Origin: an uncultured Lachnospiraceae bacterium
GTDB taxonomy: Bacteria; Bacillota; Clostridia; Lachnospirales; Lachnospiraceae
DNA: 62,759 nt
Assembly (NCBI GenBank): GCA_910586315.1
Contig: CAJUIP010000022.1
Span: 1 to 62,759, forward strand
Direction: 5' to 3'
This document shows positions 18,111-27,100 of this stretch, in pieces. Within the stretch, counting starts at the first letter, position 1; each line of letters opens with the position of its first letter. Position numbers and translations under genes: made by a program. The notes beneath the pieces were generated by a model, which made no database searches, had not been told where the DNA came from, and was given only the letters and a program-made list of their open reading frames with translations.

Positions 18111-18144
18111 TCATTTTTCCGGTACATGGACCTTATGAAAGGAT

Positions 18145-20223
18145 ATGGGAGAACGATTGAAACATACAGTCAGAAAATCATTTATTTTTATTATGCTTGC
18201 GGCATTGTTTCTCTTTGCGGCATGCAGCAGAAAAAAGGCTGTGGATTCCAGTAAGGCTGAGGCGGGCCCTCAGGCTGCCGAACAGTTTGAGCTGGGAAAA
18301 AAATATCTGGCCGAAGAGCAGTATGACGAGGCCATTGAGGCACTTTTAAAAAGTATTGATTTCGATGATCAATATGTGGATGCCTACATGCTGTTAGGAG
18401 AGTTTTATCTGGACCAGGAACGGTTTGAGGAAGCCGTGAACATTTTAAAACAGGGATATAAAAACACGGGAGACGCTTCCTTAAAAGAGCTTTATTCTTT
18501 AAGCTATGAAAGACTTGCATATCAGTATTACGACAACGAGGAGTATGACGCGGCCATCGAAGCCTTTGAGGCGGTTGTAACTTTGGATAAGTCCAACGTG
18601 GATGCCTACATGACTCTTTATGATATTTACATAGTATTAGAGGATTATGAGAACGCGGACATGATTCTGGAAAAGGGCTATGCCGCCACGAAAGAAGAGA
18701 TGCTTAAGGAGACCAGATTTACAAATCTTTCCGAGATGGGACAGCAGTTCCTGGATGAGGAGGATTACGAAAACGCGGTCTATTATCTGGAAAAGCTCCG
18801 GGAAGCCGGGGATAAGAGCCCTGAAATTCTGATTTCCCTCAGCCGTGCCTATTCCGGTATGGGAGAGCATGAAAAGGCGGTTGCGCTTTTAGAAAGCGCT
18901 GAAAACCAGGACGATGAAGCCATAAAAAATGCCATGGCGGATGAGAGTGCCAGACTTGGAAGCCAGCAGTATGATGAGGGGGAAAACGAAGCCGCCATTG
19001 TAAATTTAAAAAGGGCTATTGCGCTGGCTCCAAACCACCTGGACGCCCATACGATCCTGCTGTCCGTATATATGGAGACCGGACAGGCGGCCGAGGCGAA
19101 GGCTCTGGTGGATCAGTGCCTCTCCAGGTTTATGAACGCCGAGGCGGCTGCCAGCGGAGAAAGCTTTGAAAATTTCCTCAATGTGGTATCTGAGTTCTAT
19201 GGGGAGCAGGATAACATGGAAGCATGCTTAAGCTTCTGGGAAAAGGCGGCAGCCCTGAGGCCAGACAATGAAGATTTCCGGGACCAGGTTATGGGATACC
19301 GCTCCACGGTGGCGGATAATGCCTACATGCTTGCTGAGGAGATGCTGATGGAAGGAAATGTGAGTGGAGCCATGGCCAATTATAAAAAAGCCTTTGCTCT
19401 GGCGCCGGATAATTTTGAGGAGGGCCTCGTGTTTACGGATAACGGGACCTATGGCCTTAATAAGGACGGCTCCTTCCGGACAGGCTGGTACAGCGATGAA
19501 GATGGGGAGAGGTATTACTTTAACCCGGCGGCGGGAAATGACCACGGCCGTTCCGTTATGGGCTGGCAGAACATTGACGGCAGCGAGTATTATTTTGAAG
19601 ACGACGGAAGAATGATGCGGGACGATGTGGCTCCCGACGGCCGTCATGTGGGCGCTGACGGAAAGCTTCTCGAAGACGGACAGATTCCTACAGAGGAAGA
19701 AACGGAAGAGTCCGAGGAGGAAGAGACGGAAGAAGAGCCGGAGACTGCAGGCTCCCACAAGCCAGAAACAGGAAAAGAACCCTCCGCTTCCCAGGGAACA
19801 AAACCGACCCTCTCCACAGGAAGCAAATCCTTAAAATTCAATACAGATACCCTGCGGGATGCTAAAAACAAAGGTGGTGTGGTATCCGTGAAAGCAGAGG
19901 ACCTGTTCTTAAATTATAAGGATGGAGATCTGTCGCTCAATGACATTTATACCTGCATGTCTCAGTATGGAATGAAGGTACAGTGGATTTCCGAGGAAGG
20001 TCCCTACGAACTGGGAATGGGCGATTTTGTAGTCTGGGTATATGCAGAGGCAAACCGCACAGACTCCACGGTTGTGGTAAAGGATGCCAATAAATATAAA
20101 GAAACGCTCCGTGCAAAAGCGCTGCCGGAAGGAACCGACTTTGCTATTGAGTTTGGATCTACGGCTACCAGAAGCAATGAGACGGTGGATATTGATAAAA
20201 TGGAGACGGTAAATAAAAAGTAA
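18145..20223 (+). CDS. TPR-repeat lipoprotein with cell-wall-binding-like repeats
   Basis: This 692-residue secreted lipoprotein has a signal peptide (about 1-27) ending in the lipobox LFAAC. Many tetratricopeptide repeats follow (about 45-430), with motifs such as EEQYDEAIEALLKSI and NEEYDAAIEAFEAV. At about 430-505 there are at least two aromatic GW...YYF units of the choline/cell-wall-binding type (TGWYSDEDGERYYF; MGWQNIDGSEYYF). A Glu-rich spacer follows at about 512-540, then an unrecognised C-terminal domain (about 562-692). The combination suggests an envelope scaffold facing the cell wall. The start is preceded by AAAGGAT. It stands alone between rnpB and a terminator. Confidence 0.75.
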   Translation: MGERLKHTVRKSFIFIMLAALFLFAACSRKKAVDSSKAEAGPQAAEQFELGKKYLAEEQYDEAIEALLKSIDFDDQYVDAYMLLGEFYLDQERFEEAVNILKQGYKNTGDASLKELYSLSYERLAYQYYDNEEYDAAIEAFEAVVTLDKSNVDAYMTLYDIYIVLEDYENADMILEKGYAATKEEMLKETRFTNLSEMGQQFLDEEDYENAVYYLEKLREAGDKSPEILISLSRAYSGMGEHEKAVALLESAENQDDEAIKNAMADESARLGSQQYDEGENEAAIVNLKRAIALAPNHLDAHTILLSVYMETGQAAEAKALVDQCLSRFMNAEAAASGESFENFLNVVSEFYGEQDNMEACLSFWEKAAALRPDNEDFRDQVMGYRSTVADNAYMLAEEMLMEGNVSGAMANYKKAFALAPDNFEEGLVFTDNGTYGLNKDGSFRTGWYSDEDGERYYFNPAAGNDHGRSVMGWQNIDGSEYYFEDDGRMMRDDVAPDGRHVGADGKLLEDGQIPTEEETEESEEEETEEEPETAGSHKPETGKEPSASQGTKPTLSTGSKSLKFNTDTLRDAKNKGGVVSVKAEDLFLNYKDGDLSLNDIYTCMSQYGMKVQWISEEGPYELGMGDFVVWVYAEANRTDSTVVVKDANKYKETLRAKALPEGTDFAIEFGSTATRSNETVDIDKMETVNKK

Positions 20224-20228
20224 AAAAA

Positions 20229-20265
20229 TCTCCGGGGAAGCCGTAAGCGACTCCGGAGACTTTTT
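20229..20265. terminator. Bidirectional terminator
   Basis: TCTCCGG (20229-20235) pairs with CCGGAGA (20253-20259). A CTTTTT run follows on the plus strand and a seven-T run on the minus strand, so it can serve both the TPR gene and the leftward pyr operon. Confidence 0.8.
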
Positions 20266-20386
20266 CAGGTAATCATTCAGATACTCCCCCCGCTGCTGCT
20301 ATTTTGCGGGCTGCGTTGAGCGGATGAGGGCCAAATTTCCCGCATAGTGGGCGTGCAGATGATGGGAACGCATTTTCAAGCACGCT

Positions 20387-21112
20387 CTAAAGCAGATTGT
20401 TGAGAACCAGTGACAGGCCGGAAATGATAAGAAGCGCAATCACAAATAATTTTGCCTTCCGCTCCGGCAGTCGTTTCTGGAAGAAAATTCCGATTCCCAG
20501 GCCAAGAAACATGGCGGGAAGAAGGCAGACGGCTGTTTTTGCGGCATCCTTTGTGAGAATTCCGGCGGCCAGATAAAGAAACAGGCGGAATGTATTTTCC
20601 ACAGAGAACACCACACAGTTGTTTGCACGGAACTGGGTCTGATTGTTGGTGGTACGGCTCACATAGGCCACTAAGAGAGCCCCCACCCCAAAGAGGCCGG
20701 ATATAATTCCCGAAAGAAGTCCAATGACGACCATTAAAAAGGGGGATCCCTTTTTGACGGAGGAATTCTTTTCGCGGAAGTACATCTCAATTCCCAAAAA
20801 GACCACCACAAAGCCGAACAGAACCTTGATGAGCCTTGCGTCCCCGATTTTTAAGAAGAATGCACCGGGAATGGAACCGAGGATCACCAGGATGCATAAG
20901 GGAACGCAGACCTTTAAATCAATGCCCTTCCGCTCTGACCAGGCAATGAAAAGGTTGGAGGGATAGCCCAAAAGCAGATCCACCGGGGAAATGTTTACAT
21001 TGTCGGTGAAAAAGCCTGCCAGGGTTCCGAATACCAGTGTATTGGCAAACCCGCACATACCTTTTACAATATAGGCGGCCAGAACGGAAAGAAAAACAGG
21101 AACAGATATCAT
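20387..21112 (-). CDS. TauE/SafE-family membrane permease
   Basis: This 241-residue integral membrane protein of the TauE/SafE (DUF81) family has about eight predicted helices. Internal repeat segments such as GTLAGFFTDNVNISPVDLLLG (split around residue 40) and LLSGIISGLFGVGALL in the second half are typical. Family members export sulfite, sulfoacetate or other small organic anions. It starts six bases after the pyrI stop codon and must be co-transcribed with pyrB-pyrI. That position suggests a substrate tied to pyrimidine synthesis, such as an anionic intermediate, but the sequence does not show it. Confidence 0.8.
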   Translation of the reverse strand: MISVPVFLSVLAAYIVKGMCGFANTLVFGTLAGFFTDNVNISPVDLLLGYPSNLFIAWSERKGIDLKVCVPLCILVILGSIPGAFFLKIGDARLIKVLFGFVVVFLGIEMYFREKNSSVKKGSPFLMVVIGLLSGIISGLFGVGALLVAYVSRTTNNQTQFRANNCVVFSVENTFRLFLYLAAGILTKDAAKTAVCLLPAMFLGLGIGIFFQKRLPERKAKLFVIALLIISGLSLVLNNLL

Positions 21113-21118
21113 GGGATG

Positions 21119-21541
21119 TTAGCTGTGTTTTTCATCACAGTACTGGCAGCGATAGAGTTCCTTTTCCTTATCAGCCAGATAGAAAATATGCGGCAGTTCC
21201 TGTTCCACAGAGGTAATGCAGCGGGGATTTTTACAGTGAATCACGTTGACAAGCCGGTTCGGAAGCTTTAAACAGCGTTTTTCCACGATTTTATCGTCAC
21301 GAATGATGTTGACGGTGATGTTGTGGTCGATGTAGCCAAGGACATCCAGGTCCAGAGAGTCCAGGGAGCCTTCGATTTTTATGATGTCCTTTCGTCCCAT
21401 TTTGCTGCTTTTGGCGTTTTTGATGATTGCCACGGTGCAGTCCATGTCTCCCAGGCCCAGATGCCGGTAAATATCCATACTTTTTCCGGCCTGAATGTGA
21501 TCAAGAACGACGCCCTCCTTAATTCCGCTGATATTTAACAT
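21119..21541 (-). CDS. pyrI: Aspartate carbamoyltransferase regulatory subunit
   Basis: This 140-residue regulatory chain binds nucleotide effectors and couples to PyrB. The N-terminal allosteric domain starts MLNISGIKEGVVLDHIQAGK, with the family HI.AG motif. The C-terminal zinc domain has CKNPRC (about residues 106-111) and CQYC (about 132-135), giving four ligands. Length is slightly short of the E. coli 153 residues. It overlaps the end of pyrB by 7 nt, so translation is coupled. Confidence 0.95.
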   Translation of the reverse strand: MLNISGIKEGVVLDHIQAGKSMDIYRHLGLGDMDCTVAIIKNAKSSKMGRKDIIKIEGSLDSLDLDVLGYIDHNITVNIIRDDKIVEKRCLKLPNRLVNVIHCKNPRCITSVEQELPHIFYLADKEKELYRCQYCDEKHS

Positions 21542-22458
21542 GGCTGTTCCACCTCCAATAATGTCATAATCAGAGCCATCCGCACATATACCCCGTACTG
21601 GGCCTGCTTAAAGTAAGCGGCACGGGGGTCGTCATCCACTTCCACGGAGATTTCATTGACCCTGGGGAGCGGATGGAGCACATACATATCGGGTTTGGCC
21701 AGTTTCATTTTTTCTTTGTCCAGAATGTAGCAGTCCTTCATGCGGATGTAGTCTTCTTCGTTGAAGAAACGCTCTCTTTGTACCCTCGTCATATAGAGGA
21801 TGTCCAGCTCTTCCATGGCATCGTCCAGATTGGCAGTTTCGCGGTATTCCACATTTTTTGCATCCAGAACGCTTTCTTTGATGTAGTCGGGAACCCGAAG
21901 CTCCGGCGGGGAAATCAGCACGAAGCGGATATTGGGGTAGCGGACCAGAGCGTGGATTAAGGAGTGTACCGTGCGGCCGAATTTTAAATCTCCGCAGAGT
22001 CCCACCGTCATATTTCCGATTCCTCCTTTTAAGGAATGAATCGTGAGCAGATCAGTTAAGGTTTGTGTGGGATGCTGGTGGCCGCCGTCTCCGGCGTTGA
22101 TGACAGGAATCGAAGATTTTGAGGCGGCTACGAATGCAGCTCCCTCTTTGGGATGACGAATGGCACATATATCGGCATAACAGGAAATAACACGGATGGT
22201 ATCGGCAACGCTTTCTCCTTTTGCCGCAGAACTGGAGTCTGCCGAGGAAAAACCGAGGACAGAACCGCCGAGGCTTAACATAGCGGATTCAAAGCTTAAT
22301 CTTGTCCTGGTGCTGGGCTCAAAAAAAAGAGTCGCCAGTTTTTTTCCGTCACATACATGTGCGTATCGGGGGCGATTCTTTTCGATATCGGAAGCCAGTG
22401 TGAGAAGCTTTTCGGTCTCTTCCACAGTGAAATCCAGTGGACTGAGCAGGTGTCTCAT
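21535..22458 (-). CDS. pyrB: Aspartate carbamoyltransferase catalytic subunit
   Basis: This 307-residue enzyme condenses carbamoyl phosphate with aspartate, the committed step of pyrimidine synthesis. Carbamoyl-phosphate motifs STRTRLSFE (about residues 51-59) and HPTQ, and the aspartate-loop HPLPRVNEIS near residue 265, are present. It forms a holoenzyme with PyrI. The ATG follows AAAGGAGAATTC (minus strand). It is first in the leftward pyrB-pyrI-TauE operon; other pyr genes are not in this window. Confidence 0.96.
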   Translation of the reverse strand: MRHLLSPLDFTVEETEKLLTLASDIEKNRPRYAHVCDGKKLATLFFEPSTRTRLSFESAMLSLGGSVLGFSSADSSSAAKGESVADTIRVISCYADICAIRHPKEGAAFVAASKSSIPVINAGDGGHQHPTQTLTDLLTIHSLKGGIGNMTVGLCGDLKFGRTVHSLIHALVRYPNIRFVLISPPELRVPDYIKESVLDAKNVEYRETANLDDAMEELDILYMTRVQRERFFNEEDYIRMKDCYILDKEKMKLAKPDMYVLHPLPRVNEISVEVDDDPRAAYFKQAQYGVYVRMALIMTLLEVEQPC

Positions 22459-22502
22459 GATGAATTCTCCTTTCTGTTTTTGAAGGGCAATTATGTTTGT
22501 AA

Positions 22503-22545
22503 CAGTTCAGAAGCCTGAACTGCTGCCTATATTTAGACCATTATA
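22503..22545 (-). promoter_or_regulatory. pyrB promoter -10 and leader hairpin
   Basis: On the minus strand a TATAAT -10 (22545-22540) has no clear -35. About ten bases after its start site, CAGTTCA and TGAACTG (22522-22503) form a perfect 7-bp stem with a 6-nt loop at the very 5' end of the mRNA. No T run follows, so it is not a simple attenuator. I see no PyrR-binding loop. Confidence 0.5.
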
Positions 22546-22795
22546 GCGGATATGCACAGGAAATTCTACAACTTTTTGAAAAAAAAGAGTTCGGCAAATG
22601 TGTGGCAGCCGGGCCGATGTCTGAAAAAAATTCGTAAGGAATATTAATTAATTCTCTATATCAACGGGGACAGGCTTTCGATTATAATTATTATGAAAAA
22701 ATAACAGTTTAGGTAATCTGCGCGTTCAACGCGCTGACGTATGAAAATATGGCGGTCGCGGAGCCTTCTGCATTCTATTTCGGTCGGTTCCTGAC
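22546..22795. other. Divergent intergenic region with a 15-bp palindrome
   Basis: There is no gene in this 250-bp stretch between the pyrB promoter and the MITE. It holds the perfect palindrome GCGCGTTCAACGCGC (22720-22734), a candidate operator or stem. AT-rich sequence (about 22640-22700, TATAATTATTATG) may hold the promoter for the rightward ABC operon, but I cannot assign a clear -35. Confidence 0.4.
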
Positions 22796-22958
22796 TAGTG
22801 TACTGGCTTGATTACTTTCAGCCAAATGACGCAGAATGAATTTTCAGTCTGCAAGGCGGAGGAAGGAGGCGATGCGGTGGCATCGTTGACTGACAACAAC
22901 GCAGCAGATGGAAATTCAGGCAAGTTATTTGGCGAAATGTAATCGAGTCAGTACACTA
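22796..22958. mobile_element. MITE-like element, complete copy (163 bp)
   Basis: The ends are inverted repeats: left TAGTGTACTGGCTTGATTAC and right (reverse complement) TAGTGTACTGACTCGATTAC, matching at 27 of the first 32 positions. CTAG occurs at both borders, consistent with a TA or CTAG target duplication. The core contains GCAAGGCGGAGGAAGGAGGC and the hairpin CGATGC-GGTG-GCATCG. It has no coding capacity. Related copies lie at 9880, 28374 and 54128. Confidence 0.8.
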
Positions 22959-23009
22959 GGACTGCGAAACAATTTTAAATCATTGTATGGGTTTAAGGAG
23001 AGATAAGGA

Positions 23010-23786
23010 GTGGAAGCAAAAGATACGCGGGGGCCGGCGATTCAGGTGAAGGAACTCTATAAGGTATACCGTATGGGCGATACGAAGGTTTATGCGTTAA
23101 ACGGCGTGGACTTTACAATAAGCCGCGGAGAATTCTGTGCCATCACAGGGCCTTCCGGCTCAGGCAAATCCACTCTTTTAAATATGCTTGCAGGGCTGGA
23201 ACACCCCAGCAAGGGAGAGATTGTCATAGCCGGGAAGCATATTGAAAAGCTCAATGAAAAACAGCTCGTGACCTTTCGAAGGGAGAGGGTGGGTTTTATT
23301 TTCCAGTCCTACAACCTGATTTCCACCATGGACGCGGTGGAAAATGTGGCGCTTCCCTTATCCTTCCGGGGAATGGGGAAGGCGGACAGAACAAAGAGGG
23401 CCAGGCAGTATTTAAAATTAGTGGGACTTGAAAAATTCATGACCCATATGCCGAACCAGATGTCCGGCGGACAGCAGCAGCGTGTGGGAATCGCCAGGGC
23501 CCTGGCGGTGAATCCGCAGATTATCTTTGCCGACGAGCCCACGGGAAACCTGGATTCCAAAACTACAATGGAAGTCTTAAGACTCATGCAGAAAATTGTG
23601 AGGGAGCAGAACCAGACACTGGTGATGGTGACTCATGATAACAATCTGGCTACCTATGCAGACCGGATTTTTAAGATTATAGATGGAAAAATCGTCAGCA
23701 TCGAAGAAAACCATAAAGAGGCGGACCTGATGGCGCCGGAAAATGCAGAGGAGAAGTCTGACGGGGAAGGCGGAGAGAAAGTATGA
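23010..23786 (+). CDS. ABC transporter ATPase, MacB/LolD type
   Basis: This 258-residue ABC ATPase of the MacB/LolD/YknY group has Walker A GPSGSGKST (about residues 46-54), Q-loop FQSYNLI, signature MSGGQQQR and Walker B IIFADEPT. The D-loop and H-loop (VTHD) are complete. The start is GTG at 23010 after TAAGGAG. The C-terminus is a charged tail of about 25 residues. The next gene starts inside its stop codon (ATGA overlap), so it is the first gene of a three-gene exporter or mechanotransmission operon. Confidence 0.92.
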   Translation: MEAKDTRGPAIQVKELYKVYRMGDTKVYALNGVDFTISRGEFCAITGPSGSGKSTLLNMLAGLEHPSKGEIVIAGKHIEKLNEKQLVTFRRERVGFIFQSYNLISTMDAVENVALPLSFRGMGKADRTKRARQYLKLVGLEKFMTHMPNQMSGGQQQRVGIARALAVNPQIIFADEPTGNLDSKTTMEVLRLMQKIVREQNQTLVMVTHDNNLATYADRIFKIIDGKIVSIEENHKEADLMAPENAEEKSDGEGGEKV

Positions 23787-25663
23787 AAAAGAAACTGAAA
23801 CAGATTTTTGTGATGTGGCTGGCAGCCATCATGCTCTTGGGGGCAGTGCCTTTTACGGCCTTTGCCGATGAAGAGGATATGGATGTGCCGGCGGTATTTC
23901 ATAAGGATGATGATAATGATCCTGTTCGGCTTGTGATCGGAAAAACGCCAAGCGTCACCATCGGAAAATCTTCCACTATTTCCGTTACCATAAAAAATAC
24001 AAGTGATGTGGACTGGGTGGAAAGCGAGATCTGGATTGCTCCGGAGAGCGATTACAGGGAGTATTATGACGAGGTGGAGGATGAAGACGGCGAACTGATT
24101 AAGACCATGAAGGCCACCTATCCTTTTGAAGTTACGGATTCCTTAAACCAGCATTACAAAGCTGGCCATATTAAGGCGGGAGCCAAAAAGACCATAAACC
24201 TCAAGGTCAATGTGAAGAAAAATCTGGAACAGGGATATTATCCTGTTCTCCTTTACATATCCAAACGCGGCAGGGAAGAAGGCGCCTTATCCGGCGAGTT
24301 CCAGAAAACCGTGATCATATGGGCTGAAACAAAAGAGTCTTCCACCACCAAGGAGACAGACGAGGGAAGTACGGAGCCGGTAGCTTTTGCCCTCGGGGAA
24401 GGACAGCCGACTCCCCAGGGAATTTATAATGAGGTGATGAATTTCTCCATTAATGTGCGGAATACGGGATACAAAAAGGCATATGACGTGCGGATGGAGA
24501 TGGAGCTTTCTGAGGATACCACCAAGTTTCCGTTTGAGATCAATGACGGGAATTATGACCGGTGGCTTCAGGATATTAATCCGGACCAGACCGTAGAGGT
24601 CACATACAGCATGGCCATACGGGAAAAGGCGAAGACAGGGTATTATCCGATTAAATATAAACTGCGGTACCGGGAAGAGGAGAACGGAGCCTTCGCCGCG
24701 CCCGTAGAGGATATTTTTTACGTCCGCATCATAGGAAAGGATGAAGAGGATGAAATTTCCGACGATGCGGGAGAGAACGAGAGAACCAAGGCGCGTATCA
24801 TTGTGGACAGCTTCGAGACGGAGCCGGCAAGGATTCTGGCCGGACAGGATTTCACTTTAAAGGTGAAGATGAAAAATGCGTCCAGTCAGATTTCCGCCAG
24901 CAATATTTTGTTTACCTTCGATCCGGAAACGGTGGAAAACAGCCCGGTGTTCACGACTGCCAACGGCTCCAACTCCGTGGTGGTGAACAGCCTGGCTCCG
25001 GGGGCTTCCGAAGTGATTACCATGCATTTTACCTCCAGCCCTGGCGCTGAGCAGCGTTCCTATACCATCACCATCAATGAGCAGTATGACAGCCCGGAAT
25101 TTAAAAATGCCAAGGAGAGCGTGAAAATTGCGGTGGCCATCCGCCAGGAGGCCAGACTGAACACAGGGACCATTGAGGTGATGCCGGATTCCATTGAGGT
25201 GGGCGGCGAGACAAACATCATGTTCCCCATTAACAATACCGGAAAGGTTACTCTGTATAACGTGACGGCAATCTTTGAGGCTGATTCCATCCAGCGGACG
25301 GAGAGCTACGTGGGAAACATTAAACCGGGAGAAAGCGGCAATGTGGACGCCATGGTTTCCGGCGCTGCGCCCACGATGGACGAGGGGAAAATCACCCTGA
25401 CCATTACTTACGAAGATGAGAACGGCATTGTGACTCCCGTGGAAAAGGAGATACAGCTTTTTGTGACAGAACCGATTGAGGACGATATGTCTTTTGTGGA
25501 TGTGGGCAATATGGATGTGGTTGAACCGGAGCCGTCAAAGCTTGATATTGTGAAAAAATATGCGGTTCCTCTGGGGGCCGCGGCCGCGGCTCTGGTCATT
25601 TTGATTGTGGTTCTCGTAAAGCGGAAGAGGAAGAAGGCGAGAATGGACGATGAGATTCTTTGA
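23783..25663 (+). CDS. Secreted, membrane-anchored CARDB/NEW3-like protein
   Basis: This 626-residue extracellular protein has a signal peptide (about 1-28, cleavage near AFADEED), three or four Ig-like CARDB/NEW3 (COG1361-type) domains, a C-terminal membrane helix (about 590-612) and a basic cytoplasmic tail. Repeated phrases of the type 'N(T/V)G...YNV', for example NNTGKVTLYNVTA, are typical of these adhesion-like domains. It overlaps the ATPase gene by 4 nt and the permease gene by 14 nt, so it is probably a stoichiometric partner of the MacB-type complex, perhaps in place of the periplasmic adaptor. Confidence 0.75.
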   Translation: MKKKLKQIFVMWLAAIMLLGAVPFTAFADEEDMDVPAVFHKDDDNDPVRLVIGKTPSVTIGKSSTISVTIKNTSDVDWVESEIWIAPESDYREYYDEVEDEDGELIKTMKATYPFEVTDSLNQHYKAGHIKAGAKKTINLKVNVKKNLEQGYYPVLLYISKRGREEGALSGEFQKTVIIWAETKESSTTKETDEGSTEPVAFALGEGQPTPQGIYNEVMNFSINVRNTGYKKAYDVRMEMELSEDTTKFPFEINDGNYDRWLQDINPDQTVEVTYSMAIREKAKTGYYPIKYKLRYREEENGAFAAPVEDIFYVRIIGKDEEDEISDDAGENERTKARIIVDSFETEPARILAGQDFTLKVKMKNASSQISASNILFTFDPETVENSPVFTTANGSNSVVVNSLAPGASEVITMHFTSSPGAEQRSYTITINEQYDSPEFKNAKESVKIAVAIRQEARLNTGTIEVMPDSIEVGGETNIMFPINNTGKVTLYNVTAIFEADSIQRTESYVGNIKPGESGNVDAMVSGAAPTMDEGKITLTITYEDENGIVTPVEKEIQLFVTEPIEDDMSFVDVGNMDVVEPEPSKLDIVKKYAVPLGAAAAALVILIVVLVKRKRKKARMDDEIL

Positions 25664-26978
25664 TCTGCTCAGAATGAGTATCAATAACCTGCGGCGGCGG
25701 AAGTTAAGGACCGGACTTACCGTTTTGGGCGTGGTGATTGGAACGGCGTCTATTGTGGTGATGGTGTCCTTAGGCATCGGCCTTAAGGAAAATACCATGG
25801 AACAATATGAGTCTTATGGGAGCCTTACAAAGATCGAAGTTCACAGCAATTATGGCTGGGGAGGCTCCGACGATGATGAGGACAGCTTTATTACGGATAA
25901 GACCATGGATCGCTTTGCGGCTCTGCCTCATGTGAAGGCGGTTTCTCCCTGTCTCAGTACCTACATTAATTTGAAGCAGGGTGCCTATGAAGGGTCCACA
26001 AGACTCATGGGTTTGAGCCAGGATGCGCTGGCGGAGATTGAACTTGGGGAGGGAAGCCTTCCTGATCCTAAGTCAGGAACCGTGGAGTTAGTCATCGGCA
26101 ATATGGTGTCCAGGGATTTTTATAATTCCAAAACAGGAAAAGGCTTTTGGGAGACCGGAGAGATGCCGGACGTGGACCTCTATAATAAGCCGTTTTTTGT
26201 CGTGATTCAGGATTGGAGCAGTGAGAATCCTTCTCAGAAAAAGTATATATTTCCCGCCTGCGGCATGGTAAAAGAGGAAACGGACGAAGACGGCAATCCC
26301 TTATACGGGGAATACAGCTATGGGGTTTATACGGATATTGAGCTTTTAAAGGCCCAGCTGAAACGGATTTACAAAAAGAAAGCGATTCCCGGACAGCCCA
26401 CTAACAAAAAGGGAAAGCCATATAATTATTTTGTATATGAAAACGCCTATGTGTATGTGGATGACATGGATAACGTGATGGAGGTACAGAACGCCATCAC
26501 CGATATGGGATATCAGGCATACAGCAACATGCAGTGGCTGGAGCAGGCCCAGGAGCAGATGGATATGATTCAGGCAGTGCTTGGGGGAATCGGCGCGGTG
26601 TCCTTATTTGTGGCGGCCATCGGCATTGCCAATACGATGATGATGTCCATTTATGAGCGCACCAAGGAAATCGGCGTATTAAAGGTTCTGGGCTGCGCCA
26701 TGGGAGATATCCGCAGTATGTTTTTAATGGAGGCGGGCTTCATCGGCTTCATGGGAGGCGCTGCGGGCCTTGGATTAAGCTATGGTGTTTCAAAGCTTGT
26801 GAACCGCTTTTTAGGCTCTTCCTTCATGGGAATGGGAAGCGGAGATATTTCCAGGATTCCTCTCTGGCTTTCCGCGGCTGCCGTTGTTTTTGCTATTTTT
26901 ATCGGTATGCTGGCTGGCCTGTTCCCGGCTTTGAGAGCCATGAAGTTAAGTCCGCTGGCGGCTATCCGGAACGAATAA
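25650..26978 (+). CDS. MacB/FtsX-type ABC permease
   Basis: This 442-residue permease has one N-terminal helix (about 20-42, after LRMSINNLRRRKLRT), a large extracellular MacB core domain (about 45-310) and three C-terminal helices (about 315-430). The FtsX domain contains RTKEIGVLKVLGC, the conserved cytoplasmic coupling motif. The extracellular domain has a Gly/Ser/Asp-rich loop (about 66-78). With the preceding ATPase and CARDB protein it forms a complete export or signalling unit. The substrate is unknown. Confidence 0.9.
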   Translation: MRFFDLLRMSINNLRRRKLRTGLTVLGVVIGTASIVVMVSLGIGLKENTMEQYESYGSLTKIEVHSNYGWGGSDDDEDSFITDKTMDRFAALPHVKAVSPCLSTYINLKQGAYEGSTRLMGLSQDALAEIELGEGSLPDPKSGTVELVIGNMVSRDFYNSKTGKGFWETGEMPDVDLYNKPFFVVIQDWSSENPSQKKYIFPACGMVKEETDEDGNPLYGEYSYGVYTDIELLKAQLKRIYKKKAIPGQPTNKKGKPYNYFVYENAYVYVDDMDNVMEVQNAITDMGYQAYSNMQWLEQAQEQMDMIQAVLGGIGAVSLFVAAIGIANTMMMSIYERTKEIGVLKVLGCAMGDIRSMFLMEAGFIGFMGGAAGLGLSYGVSKLVNRFLGSSFMGMGSGDISRIPLWLSAAAVVFAIFIGMLAGLFPALRAMKLSPLAAIRNE

Positions 26979-26982
26979 TTTG

Positions 26983-27011
26983 TTGCGGCTGTTTCTAAAA
27001 TCTGGTATGAT
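26983..27011 (+). promoter_or_regulatory. Promoter of the alcohol dehydrogenase gene
   Basis: TTGCGG (26983-26988), 17-bp spacer, TATGAT (27006-27011), starting only a few bases after the permease stop. The leader is about 80 nt. Confidence 0.7.
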
Positions 27012-27100
27012 AATTGCGTGGCAGGAGATTTTGCCGCGCAATTTTACTTTCCACGCTCCGGCGGCACGGGGAGGCAGTTTTATGGAAGAAAGGACAGAAT

